Shown here: piece after piece, positions 18,163 through 26,156 of the stretch
Numbering within the stretch: position 1 is the first letter of the stretch
How the letters are laid out: every line of letters begins with the position of its first letter
From: Bombella pluederhausensis
GTDB taxonomy: Bacteria > Pseudomonadota > Alphaproteobacteria > Acetobacterales > Acetobacteraceae
Direction: 5' to 3'
Assembly: GCF_026385525.1 (NCBI RefSeq)
Contig: NZ_JANIDY010000003.1
Span: 62,001-126,000 of the forward strand
DNA: 64,000 bases
Position numbers and translations under genes: made by a program
The notes under the pieces: generated by a model
What the model saw: the letters and a program-made list of their open reading frames with translations, nothing else
Database searches by the model: none
Told to the model about the DNA's origin: nothing

Positions 18163-18975
18163 TTAGCGCCGCCGTGTGATGATACAGGCGAGGAGATAGA
18201 GGCCAACACCGCCCAGACTGATCCAGAAGGGCAGCGGAATATTGCTGTACCATGAGAGGATGAGCCCGCCCCATGAGAGCAGCAGAGCGCCCAGAACGGA
18301 GCAGATAATGCCTCGGAGTGGGGAAAGCCCTAATTTCAGAGAGGCAGAGGCTGGGCCGATCATGAGACTGAAACAGAGCAGCGCCCCAGCGATCTCGGCG
18401 CAGGCCGCAGAGGCCAGAGCGGCCAGCAGGAGGAAAAGCTGCCCTAGCCGTGCGGATGAGAGGCCCTGAGCCTCGGCCAGACTGGGGCTCAGGCTGATGA
18501 ACAGCAGTGGTCGCCAGAGAAGGGCCAGTGCAGCCAGACAGATGGCGACCAGCCCGGCCAGAAGACCCAGTGTTGGCCTGTCCAGCCCCAGCACGTCCCC
18601 AAAGAGGAGGGTCGTTGCTTGAGAGGAGGCTTCATTGGCTTCATGCAGGCACCAGACGCCAATACCCAGACTGGCGGTGAGGATCAGTCCCGTCATCGTA
18701 TCCCGTTGGGCGGGATGCCCTCTGCCCCGCTTTTCCTGCCCCATGAAAAGGCCGCCGATCATGCTGGCAGTCATCATGCCTGTTAAAGGTGGGAGATGAA
18801 GCCAGACAGCCGCTGCCGCTCCGCTGAAGCCAATATGAGGCAGGGCGTGAGCGGCGAAAGCCTGTCGCCGCAACAGCATAAGCCAGCCCAGACTACCCGC
18901 CAGCAGAGACACCAGGAAACAGCCCAGAAAGGCATTCTGCATGAAGGGGAAGGTAAACAGTTCCGGCTCAGACAT
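18163..18975 (-). CDS. znuB: zinc ABC transporter, permease ZnuB
   Basis: A 270-residue ABC-3 family permease with eight or so membrane segments: FMQNAFLGCFLVSLLAGSLGWLMLLRRQAFAAHALPHIGFSGAA, then GDVLGLDR, SLAEAQGLSS and AEIAGALLCFSLMIGPASAS. The motif AHALPHIGFSGAA is typical of metal permeases of the Znu/Mnt/Sit group. It overlaps the ATPase gene by eight bases. The binding-protein gene and a Zur-like box upstream point to zinc. Confidence 0.92.
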   Translation of the reverse strand: MSEPELFTFPFMQNAFLGCFLVSLLAGSLGWLMLLRRQAFAAHALPHIGFSGAAAAVWLHLPPLTGMMTASMIGGLFMGQEKRGRGHPAQRDTMTGLILTASLGIGVWCLHEANEASSQATTLLFGDVLGLDRPTLGLLAGLVAICLAALALLWRPLLFISLSPSLAEAQGLSSARLGQLFLLLAALASAACAEIAGALLCFSLMIGPASASLKLGLSPLRGIICSVLGALLLSWGGLILSWYSNIPLPFWISLGGVGLYLLACIITRRR

Positions 18976-19627
18976 GTAGCCCCCCGCCTTGGAGTGTGAT
19001 CTCCCGCACGGGCATGGGGAGGCTATCTGTGTTCAGCGGGCCATGCGCCGTTATGAACAGGTTCATCCCTTTTTTCTGATGGAGCCGGGCAAAGAGCTGG
19101 AGCAGGGCCTCATGGCCCTTATGGTCCAGTGCGGCAAAGGGTTCATCAAGGATGAGCAGGTCGGGGGAATTGGCAAGAGCCTGTGCCAGTGCCACACGTT
19201 GTCTTTCCCCGCCGGAAAGCACGCCAAGCGGACGTTCTGCCAGCGGCAGGGCCTCCACTTCGGAGAGGAGGGCTTCTGCCTGCCGGCGTGTTCTGCCGGG
19301 ATAGGGAAAGCCCCAGCATGTTCCTTTCAGGCAGGCCATGACATGGCTGATGACGGGCAGCATGGGAGCGGTCTCATCGGCCCGCTGTGGCATGTAGCCG
19401 CAGTGATGTCGGGCTTCTGTGGGGGGAAGGCCATTGATGAGAAGTGTCCCTCCCTGCATGGGAAGCAGGCCGATCAGAGCACGGAGAAAGCATGTCTTCC
19501 CGGCGCCATTCCGGCCTCGCAGGATGGTCAGTCCCTTCAGGGGCAGGTCCAGCGAAGCGTGGTTCAGGATGGAATGCTGCCCGACCTGAAAGGTGACATC
19601 GTGGCAGGCAAGGAGGGCCTCCGTCAC
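18968..19627 (-). CDS. znuC: zinc ABC transporter, ATPase ZnuC
   Basis: A 219-residue ABC ATPase. Walker A is GRNGAGKTCFLRAL, the Q-loop lies in GYMPQRADE, the signature is LSGGERQRVALAQAL, Walker B is DLLILDEPFAALD, and the H-loop histidine is in FITAHG. It powers the ZnuB permease. The ATG overlaps the znuA stop by four bases, so translation is coupled. It lacks the C-terminal extension of enterobacterial ZnuC. Confidence 0.9.
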   Translation of the reverse strand: MTEALLACHDVTFQVGQHSILNHASLDLPLKGLTILRGRNGAGKTCFLRALIGLLPMQGGTLLINGLPPTEARHHCGYMPQRADETAPMLPVISHVMACLKGTCWGFPYPGRTRRQAEALLSEVEALPLAERPLGVLSGGERQRVALAQALANSPDLLILDEPFAALDHKGHEALLQLFARLHQKKGMNLFITAHGPLNTDSLPMPVREITLQGGGLHV

Positions 19628-20553
19628 GGTGTGGTCTGTGCTGGTGTGCCGTGAGGGGCTGTCTGCTTCAGAGCACCTTCCAGTTCTGTGATGAGCTGGT
19701 TCAGCCAGTCCTGCCAGTGTATCCCGGCAGGAAGACTTTCCCCGATGGATATGACGGGAATACCTGCCTGATGTGCCAGTGTCTCGACTGTCTGGGCCTG
19801 TGGTGCACTGATGGCCGGGTTACGGACCAGAAAGCGGATGGCTTTCTGTTTGATGGCCGTTTCCAGCATGGCGGTGTCATAGGGGGAAAGACCGGACTCA
19901 TTCATCAGGGCTCTGGCCCAGTTCTGGTCTGTCATCTCCAGCCCGGCGGCTAGAAGGAGGCGCTCCCCGGCAGGTTCTGTCATGGCAAAAGGAGCGCCAT
20001 GATCTGTCTGACTGATGGCATCCAGACGGCCGGAAATCTGGTCTATCCGTGTTTCAAACTGGGCAAGACGTTTCTCAATGTCCTGTTTTGCCTGTGGCCT
20101 GACCTCAGAGAGCCACGCAGCAATCTGTTCGGCTGTCTTTCTCACCGTGGGGAGGTCGAAAAAAAGATGCGGGTCTGCCCCGGCCAGCCAGCCCGCATAG
20201 TCAGCTGCTAGAAAAAGCTTCATTTTGGTGGGAAGCAGCTTCACGGCCCAGTCATCATAGGTGGCACCATTGAGCAGTACGGCGTCACTCGTGGCCAGTT
20301 GGCGTGCCATGAGCGGCGAAGGCTGGAGATGGTGCGGGTCCATTCCTTCACTGGTGATGAGGGCGTGCGTCCGCAGTTCCGGGCCGCCGATCTGTTGGGC
20401 AATGTCGCACCATACGGGTTCCACGCAGCTCAGCAGCGGGGCTGGGTGATCCTGATGCTCCTGTTCTGTCCCGGCATGGGCTGGATGAGGCATAAGCCCC
20501 GTCATCAATGTCAGAAGGAGTGACAGGCAGGCGAAGGAACGCATTGTGAACAT
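19624..20553 (-). CDS. znuA: zinc ABC transporter, periplasmic binding protein ZnuA
   Basis: A 309-residue secreted binding protein with a signal peptide (MFTMRSFACLSLLLTLMTGLMPHPAHA, cleavage after AHA). It belongs to the metal-binding cluster A-I family: SEGMDPHHLQPSPLMARQLATSDAVLLNGATYDDW, then DPHLFFDLPTVRKTAEQIA, with His in PHH and PHL as likely ligands. The His-rich loop usual in ZnuA is reduced to EQEHQDH at the mature N-terminus. First gene of znuACB; a Zur-like box lies about 30 bases upstream. Confidence 0.9.
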   Translation of the reverse strand: MFTMRSFACLSLLLTLMTGLMPHPAHAGTEQEHQDHPAPLLSCVEPVWCDIAQQIGGPELRTHALITSEGMDPHHLQPSPLMARQLATSDAVLLNGATYDDWAVKLLPTKMKLFLAADYAGWLAGADPHLFFDLPTVRKTAEQIAAWLSEVRPQAKQDIEKRLAQFETRIDQISGRLDAISQTDHGAPFAMTEPAGERLLLAAGLEMTDQNWARALMNESGLSPYDTAMLETAIKQKAIRFLVRNPAISAPQAQTVETLAHQAGIPVISIGESLPAGIHWQDWLNQLITELEGALKQTAPHGTPAQTTP

Positions 20554-20581
20554 GGAAGCCTTTCAGGCCGTGAGCGGAAGG

Positions 20582-20600
20582 AATGTTATATAATAACATT
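20582..20600. promoter_or_regulatory. Zur-like box upstream of znuA
   Basis: AATGTTAT-ATA-ATAACATT is a dyad with perfect 8-base arms, close to the proteobacterial Zur consensus of GTTATA-type half sites. It lies about 29 bases before the znuA start, where a zinc-bound Zur repressor would block transcription. Confidence 0.78.
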
Positions 20601-20729
20601 TCATTTGCCTGAAAAGGAACGTCCTTATTTCCCCACGGTAGAGGTGATCTGCCATGGAAGGGATAGTCGCTGGTGAATGACTGACATATGCTGTTACCGT
20701 TCTTTAAGTACTCATAGGGTGTTGGCACC

Positions 20730-21830
20730 ATGGCTGAAGCACTGTCAGACAAAACGCACGACCTTCGCCGGGTCGATATTTCCCCTGATTATTGGTACCC
20801 CATCGCATGGTCCGAGGACCTCAAGGCAGGGAAAGCCATTGGTCGTAATTTCAGTGGTCAGCCTATTGTGCTGGTCCGCCCCAAAAGGGGGCCGGTCTAT
20901 GCGCTGGAAGATAAATGCGCTCATCGGCAGGTCCCCCTCAGTGAAGGTGTTGTTGAAGGCGGAACCATTAAATGCGGTTATCACGGATGGGCCTATAGCC
21001 GGAAAGGGGATTGTGAAGACATTCCCTATCTGGGCAAGGATGAGAACCAGAAGCGCATTCCCAACTGTGTCCGTCCCTATCCCTGTATTGAAACAGGCGG
21101 GATGATCTTCATTTTTCCCGGTGATCCTCAGAAGGCCCGGACAACCCAGCTACCGGAATTGGCGCAGGTGGGGAACAGGGCCTTCAAGACACGGCGTTTC
21201 AACCCATCCGTGAAATGCCATTACACCTTCATGCATGAGAACCTGATGGACATGAATCATCAGTTCCTGCACCGGCGGCAGATGGGAAAGATCAAGGCTC
21301 GCTATCTGGGTGGCGATCAGGGCGATGGGTATGTCGAGGCCCGTTACAGTTTTGCCCGTGTGGGGAGCGAAGGCCAGCCTCTGGCTGAACGTCTGATCTT
21401 CGGAAAGCATAAATACGACCCCAGCAAGCCCCAGCCGGTCGAGGAGGTTGTGACCATCCGCACCTCATACCCGTATCAGAGCCTGCATATTCACGATAAG
21501 GATGGTGACCTCATCATGCAGCTTTTTGCTGTCTATGTGCCGGATAGTGGTGATGGGCAGAGCTGCCAGACCTTCGGGCTGCTCTCCGTCCTGCGGCCTA
21601 AGACGCCCTTCCTGTTAGACCTCATCTGGCCAGTTCTGGGTGTGTTCACAAACCGCATCTTCCATGAAGACAAAGACATCGTGGAGATGGAGCAGAAAGC
21701 ATGGAACGAACAGGGTGGAGACCGGAATATCGAGGTCTTCCCCATCGTCAAGAAATTGCGGCATCTGCTGCGGTCTGGTGGTGTCCCCCATAAGGAAACG
21801 CCTCTGGAGAAGGCCGCTCAGCACGCCTGA
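20730..21830 (+). CDS. Rieske non-haem iron oxygenase, alpha subunit
   Basis: A 366-residue oxygenase. The N-terminal Rieske domain binds a 2Fe-2S cluster through Cys63-x-His65 and Cys82-x2-His85 (KCAHRQVPLSEG ... IKCGYHGWAYS). The catalytic domain has the mononuclear iron motif ENLMDMNHQFLH, with His177 and His181 as likely ligands; the spacing is H-x3-H rather than the common H-x4-H. The family hydroxylates or demethylates aromatic or alicyclic compounds. No ferredoxin or reductase gene is adjacent, so electron donors must come from elsewhere. The substrate is unknown. Confidence 0.88.
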   Translation: MAEALSDKTHDLRRVDISPDYWYPIAWSEDLKAGKAIGRNFSGQPIVLVRPKRGPVYALEDKCAHRQVPLSEGVVEGGTIKCGYHGWAYSRKGDCEDIPYLGKDENQKRIPNCVRPYPCIETGGMIFIFPGDPQKARTTQLPELAQVGNRAFKTRRFNPSVKCHYTFMHENLMDMNHQFLHRRQMGKIKARYLGGDQGDGYVEARYSFARVGSEGQPLAERLIFGKHKYDPSKPQPVEEVVTIRTSYPYQSLHIHDKDGDLIMQLFAVYVPDSGDGQSCQTFGLLSVLRPKTPFLLDLIWPVLGVFTNRIFHEDKDIVEMEQKAWNEQGGDRNIEVFPIVKKLRHLLRSGGVPHKETPLEKAAQHA

Positions 21831-21837
21831 CAGAAAT

Positions 21838-21868
21838 GGAGAGGTGCGCCTTTATTGGCGGCCTCTCC
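21838..21868. terminator. stem-loop between the Rieske gene and the efflux operon
   Basis: GGAGAGG and CCTCTCC, with inner GCGCC/GGCG pairing, form a hairpin just after the oxygenase stop and just before the stop of the convergent HlyD gene. T-runs are weak. Confidence 0.5.
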
Positions 21869-21874
21869 TCTACC

Positions 21875-22825
21875 TTATTTGTAGCCGAAAAGGTGACGGA
21901 GGTCGTCACTCAGATGCTGGAAGGCATCTTCATTGCTGCGCCGCCGCCTGTTGCCCTTCTCGGAGATGACCGTGACCGTTGCGGTCATACCTGCAGCAAG
22001 ATTGAGGTCAGGCGGAATGGTATCCAGAGCGATGCGGACAGGAATACGCTGGGCCAGCCGCACCCATGTATAAACAGGGTCCACCATCGGCAGGCCAAGG
22101 GTATTTGTCAGGGCGTTTTTGCTGGCAATGCCACGGGTGATGCTGTCAACATGCCCATAAAGTGGCGTGTGATAGCCCATCAGGTCCATGCGGACAGGGT
22201 CACCAATGCTGAGGTCATGGACCTTCACTTCCTCAAAATAACCATCCACCCAGAATGAGCTGGTGTCGATGATATGGATGTTCACCTGCCCGGCGGAGGC
22301 ATAGTCTCCCGGCCTCATGGTCAGGTTGGTGACGATGCCATCAATGGAGCTGCGGACGGTCGTGCGGTCCAGATTGATCTGGGCCTGCCTGCGCTGGGCC
22401 AGCATCGTGCTGTAGATGGCCCGGGCCTGTTGGGCCAGAGCCTCATATTGAGTCTTTTCTTCCTGCGAGACGGCAGCGCCCGGAATGGCATGGCGCCAGC
22501 GGGCCTGATTCAGGCGGAATTCAAGGTCTGCCTTGGCTTTGTTGACATCTGCATCAGCTTTCTCAAGAGCGACCTGATAGTCGAACGGATCGATGACATA
22601 GAGCACGTCCCCTTTATGGACCTGCTGATTATCATGCACCGGCACGGTGATGATCTGGCCAGACACACGGGGGGCAATATTGGCGACCTGCACACGGACC
22701 TGCCCGTTACGGGTCCATGGGGCGGCGGTGTAATAATCCCAGAGCACGACCGCCACAAACCCGGCCACGCAGAGGATGGAGGCCGTGACGGAAAAGCGTA
22801 TGAGGCGGTAGGCTCGTGTAAACAC
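21875..22825 (-). CDS. HlyD/EmrA-type periplasmic adaptor (AaeA-like)
   Basis: A 316-residue membrane-fusion protein with one N-terminal membrane anchor (FSVTASILCVAGFVAVVLW), a biotinyl-lipoyl-like hairpin (PRVSGQIITVPVHDNQQVHKGDVLYVID), a helical section and a beta-barrel (TTVRSSIDGIVTNLTMRPGDYA). In the AaeAB arrangement such adaptors join a FUSC permease to export aromatic acids. It is last in the FUSC-DUF1656-HlyD operon, 33 bases after DUF1656. No outer-membrane channel is adjacent. Confidence 0.9.
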   Translation of the reverse strand: MFTRAYRLIRFSVTASILCVAGFVAVVLWDYYTAAPWTRNGQVRVQVANIAPRVSGQIITVPVHDNQQVHKGDVLYVIDPFDYQVALEKADADVNKAKADLEFRLNQARWRHAIPGAAVSQEEKTQYEALAQQARAIYSTMLAQRRQAQINLDRTTVRSSIDGIVTNLTMRPGDYASAGQVNIHIIDTSSFWVDGYFEEVKVHDLSIGDPVRMDLMGYHTPLYGHVDSITRGIASKNALTNTLGLPMVDPVYTWVRLAQRIPVRIALDTIPPDLNLAAGMTATVTVISEKGNRRRRSNEDAFQHLSDDLRHLFGYK

Positions 22826-22858
22826 CGGGTATCTCTGGCTTTCAGGTAACGGCTGCTT

Positions 22859-23062
22859 TTACAGCAGGATAGTGAACAGGCCCAGTAGGCAGATCATGAT
22901 GGCGAACTGTGCCAGTGGCGGGTTGGCAAAGAAACGCCACAGCCGCATTCGTTGCAGGGTGAGGCGCAGCAGGAAGGTGCCTAGCAGGGCAAGGGCAAGG
23001 TCGATGATGAAAGACGATACGAATAGCCCATCCAGATTGATGACAAGATAATGATTCACCAT
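22859..23062 (-). CDS. DUF1656 family small membrane protein
   Basis: A 67-residue protein with two hydrophobic segments (FVSSFIIDLALALLGTFLLRL and LAQFAIMICLLGLFTILL). DUF1656 proteins typically sit between a FUSC permease and its HlyD adaptor, as AaeX does. Its ATG overlaps the FUSC stop region by seven bases, showing translational coupling. Longer in-frame starts upstream would lie in FUSC coding sequence and are rejected. Confidence 0.88.
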   Translation of the reverse strand: MVNHYLVINLDGLFVSSFIIDLALALLGTFLLRLTLQRMRLWRFFANPPLAQFAIMICLLGLFTILL

Positions 23063-25107
23063 CGTCTGCGTCCTATCCCGTAATGGCGGAGGGCCGACCT
23101 GTTTTGCTGAAGGAGGAAGTGGACTTCCTCCAGCCCTGCAGCGCAGAGCACTGCCGTGACATGGGCCTGATCGTCTGGAGCCTGTGCCTGCATGAGCATC
23201 TTTTCTGCCATGAGGGGCAGATGGTCTTCCAATGAAAAGAGCGTCATGCGGGTCAGGTTGGTTTGTATGGTGTCGGCAAGTGTGGTGAGAGATGGGTACT
23301 GACGAGCCATTTTGAGGTCTAGCTCCAGCCTGGCCAGAGCCGTGGTGAGGTCTGCCAGATTGGTAAAGCGTTCGCAGATGCGCCATGCCGCCTTCCCCTT
23401 CCCTTCCCGGCTGATGGTCTGGGTGAGTGTGTAGAGCTGGTGGAGGCGGTCATATTTTCGGCTGAGCAGGGCTGCCGTGAAGGAAGGCGACATGAAAGAG
23501 AATTGGCGTTCCAGCTCTCTGGCGATGGAGAGGGTGATGCGGAAGCGTGTCCGCCGGGGGCGTGGCGGCAGGAACAGGATGAGAAAGAAGGCCGTTATCC
23601 CACCCGCACATAGATAGAAGGTGTTGCGGTCTACGAAGCTCAGCAGATTATAGTCGTGATGGTTGTTCAGCCCCAGAAATACGAAGAAGAAGGCGGCGTA
23701 ATGCGAGCCCATGGCTGTTGTGGCTGGATTGATGATGAGCAGGCAGCTGAACATCACCTGAAAGAGCATGATGATGCTCATGCCCACCATGGTGCCTACA
23801 TGCGGCAGGATGAAGAAGGATGTGATTCCGGCCGTCAGGATGCCCAGCGGCGTACCGATCAGGATGCCTCGACCAAAGGCGGCACTGTCAGGCTGTGTGA
23901 TGCCCAGACAGAGCAGCATGGCGCATTGCGAGAGGGCTGTGGACGCACTGGGCAAGCCACTGCCGATGAACAGGGCCGCCGCCGCACTGAAGCAGAGCAG
24001 CACCCTGATGGCATTGATGAGAGCTGCCACTTTGTCCGGATGGAAGGCAAACTGGCTCATGGCTTTGGTCGTGCCCAGCGGGGACGCTTTTAGTAGCGTA
24101 TTGAGTCCCATACGGCTGCTATGGCGGCTGGCAATCAGGCTAGCCGTGCGTTCCAGCCGCCACGCATCGGCCCGGCTCAGCTTTGTGGCATCCGGGGGAA
24201 GGCGTTTCAGCAGTTCGGTCATAATAGCTGTTCTGTCCGTACCGGAGGGCGCATGTATGTCCGAGCGTGTCAGCGCCATAACAGCAGGGCTGACGGTAGC
24301 ATGACGCATGAGGGCCAGAAGGCTGCGGCAACAGGACAGGGCTGTGACCATACCGATCAGACAGACCTGTGCCCCCTTGGAGCGCAGGCGGCCTTTTGTC
24401 AGCTCCGTTCGGGTATCATGAACCTGACTGGCGAGGGAGAAGACCGTGCTGGAGAGGGCGATGGTTTCCAGTGATGTGAGCGTAGGCGCATTGTCATCAA
24501 GGGCCAGATGGGTTTCTTGGCGGACCTCGGCGGCGGTTTTTTGCAGGCTGCGTGTGAGTTTCTGCCAGACATGGGGTGTACCGGAGAGCAGGGCCACTGT
24601 GGCGATAGAGGCCACGCCAATCATCACGGTGGAGACACGGGCAACCGTGACGTGGAAAGCATTCTGTGGTGCATCAATATGGGAGATGGCGATCAGCGCC
24701 ACGACATAGCCCGAAAGTAATGCCCCATAGGCCCGGAAGCCCCGCCGCAACGTGCCCACATAGGCGCATATGGCCATCCAGACGGCGCAGCCACCCAGAA
24801 GAAGCTGACGTTCCTGCCCGAACATGGAGACAAGACAAAGCGCAACCACGCCCCCGATGAGGGTCCCTACGACACGGTAGAAGGCTTTGCTGAGTGCCTG
24901 CCCCCGTAATGGCTGTGCCAGCAGCATGACCGTTACGGCGGCACTGGCCGGGGAATCAATCTGCGCCCAGAAAGCTACGATGAGGGACAGCATAAGAGCT
25001 GCCCATATGCGGAGACCGAAACTCCACCAGCCCGGCTGAAAGAACGCTCTGGTCTTTCGCCAGAGTTGGTCTGCCATGGTGACGTGGTTATGTTTCACGT
25101 GTGTCAT
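23056..25107 (-). CDS. FUSC family efflux permease (AaeB-like)
   Basis: A 683-residue inner-membrane protein with two clusters of membrane segments (about residues 30-170 and 360-500), each followed by a cytoplasmic helical part, as in the aromatic acid exporter/FUSC family. Marks include the N-terminal WSFGLRIWAALMLSLIVAFWAQIDSPASAAVTVMLLAQPLRGQALSKAFYRVVGTLIGG. It is first in the operon with DUF1656 and HlyD. The likely job is export of aromatic or weak acids, useful in an acid-producing bacterium, though the substrate is inferred. The first codons contain a partial parS-like half-site. Confidence 0.9.
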   Translation of the reverse strand: MTHVKHNHVTMADQLWRKTRAFFQPGWWSFGLRIWAALMLSLIVAFWAQIDSPASAAVTVMLLAQPLRGQALSKAFYRVVGTLIGGVVALCLVSMFGQERQLLLGGCAVWMAICAYVGTLRRGFRAYGALLSGYVVALIAISHIDAPQNAFHVTVARVSTVMIGVASIATVALLSGTPHVWQKLTRSLQKTAAEVRQETHLALDDNAPTLTSLETIALSSTVFSLASQVHDTRTELTKGRLRSKGAQVCLIGMVTALSCCRSLLALMRHATVSPAVMALTRSDIHAPSGTDRTAIMTELLKRLPPDATKLSRADAWRLERTASLIASRHSSRMGLNTLLKASPLGTTKAMSQFAFHPDKVAALINAIRVLLCFSAAAALFIGSGLPSASTALSQCAMLLCLGITQPDSAAFGRGILIGTPLGILTAGITSFFILPHVGTMVGMSIIMLFQVMFSCLLIINPATTAMGSHYAAFFFVFLGLNNHHDYNLLSFVDRNTFYLCAGGITAFFLILFLPPRPRRTRFRITLSIARELERQFSFMSPSFTAALLSRKYDRLHQLYTLTQTISREGKGKAAWRICERFTNLADLTTALARLELDLKMARQYPSLTTLADTIQTNLTRMTLFSLEDHLPLMAEKMLMQAQAPDDQAHVTAVLCAAGLEEVHFLLQQNRSALRHYGIGRRRW

Positions 25108-25177
25108 GGCTTAGCAGAACAGTCAGCCAGATGGGCCGCCCGATACCTTAAAACATAACAGATTTTAAGAGGAAATT

Positions 25178-25253
<76 letters not shown>

Positions 25254-25373
25254 ACTTTTACGCTGCATCAGGGATGCACCGTGTGGGGAGCATATACCCT
25301 TACATAAAAGAAAAAGGCAAGGGGGGAGACGTAATTTTTTCTATAAATTATCATTCCCTCCCTTATTTTTTTA

Positions 25374-25964
25374 TCAGGCCGGTAGAACACCCTGCTGCCG
25401 CAGGGCCGTAAGAAGCGGGATAAGCGGCAGGCCTGCAATCGCATCGCTGCTGCCTGAAACGGTTTTGAAAAGCTGTATGCCCAGCCCTTCAATCCGGTAG
25501 CATCCCACGCAGGAGAGCAGAGCCGTGCCTTCTTGCTGAAGGTAGTGATCCAGAAACTCATCTGAGAAAACCCGCATAGTCAGGCTTGGGCTGTTGATAT
25601 GGGACCAGAGGGTTTGCCCGTTCTTCCAGAGGGTTACGGCAGTGTGCAGTGCATGTGTTTTCCCTCGCAGGGCCTGAAGATGGGTGCGGGCTTCAGTCAG
25701 GTTGGCGGGCTTGGCGAAGGCACGTCCTTCCAGTTCCAGAATCTGGTCCGCTGCGATGATGAATCGCCCGGGATGGTGGGAGGTTGCTGCCTCTGCCTTG
25801 GCATGGGCCAGAGTCAGGGCTGTCGCCTGTAGGGACAGACCTTTCTGTTCAGCCTGTCGGCGCAGGGCATCTTCATCCACATCCACGGGGGCGCAGGTCA
25901 CGTTCACGCCGGCGGCATGAAGAAGCTGGCGGCGGATGACGGACCCGCTGGCAAGAACAGGCAT
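25374..25964 (-). CDS. Maf-like nucleoside triphosphate pyrophosphatase
   Basis: A 196-residue Maf/HAM1-fold protein. The start is MPVLASGSVIRRQLL (the ASxSxxR motif), followed by DEDALRRQAEQKG, FIIAADQILELEGRAFAKP and CVGCYRIEGLGIQLF. These enzymes hydrolyse modified or canonical NTPs. It is distinct from the second Maf gene near 54 kb; pairs of paralogues are normal in alphaproteobacteria. It faces away from hemE across a 192-bp gap, which recalls the origin-proximal arrangement of this class. Confidence 0.9.
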   Translation of the reverse strand: MPVLASGSVIRRQLLHAAGVNVTCAPVDVDEDALRRQAEQKGLSLQATALTLAHAKAEAATSHHPGRFIIAADQILELEGRAFAKPANLTEARTHLQALRGKTHALHTAVTLWKNGQTLWSHINSPSLTMRVFSDEFLDHYLQQEGTALLSCVGCYRIEGLGIQLFKTVSGSSDAIAGLPLIPLLTALRQQGVLPA

Positions 25965-26156
25965 TCAGGGCACTCCTCTGAGGTTACGGAACAGCCGCTA
26001 TCATATCCTTCCGCCCCGTAACAGCGGCTCATTCCATAGTTGACGCCCGCCGCCCCTGCGGGGCAAGGATAGTTCCACGGATGCCATCATGAGACATGGC
26101 CGTGGCGGGTGCTCGCACTCCCCTTTCTTTTCCGGGATTCTGAATAAGGCATAGGC
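25965..26156. other. maf-hemE divergent intergenic region with overlapping dyads
   Basis: Two interleaved 7-bp inverted repeats are present: GTTACGG (25983-25989) with CCGTAAC (26016-26022), and AGCCGCT (25993-25999) with AGCGGCT (26023-26029). They could form alternative hairpins. A third small hairpin is GCCCC-tgc-GGGGC (26052-26064). In several alphaproteobacteria oriC lies beside hemE on this side, but no clear DnaA box cluster is seen here. The hemE promoter should lie within. Confidence 0.5.

Noticed and set aside
22274..22849. Long plus-strand frame opposite the HlyD adaptor gene
   Set aside because: It mirrors the adaptor gene on the other strand; its translation shows no domain and codon use follows the real gene.
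25091..25106. Possible second parS, TGTTTCACGTGTGTCA, at the start of the FUSC gene
   Set aside because: One half matches perfectly but the other has three mismatches; ParB needs both halves.
25983..26029. H-type RNA pseudoknot made from the two interleaved dyads
   Set aside because: With no bases between the two 3' arms the second crossing loop cannot span the stem; alternative hairpins are more realistic.
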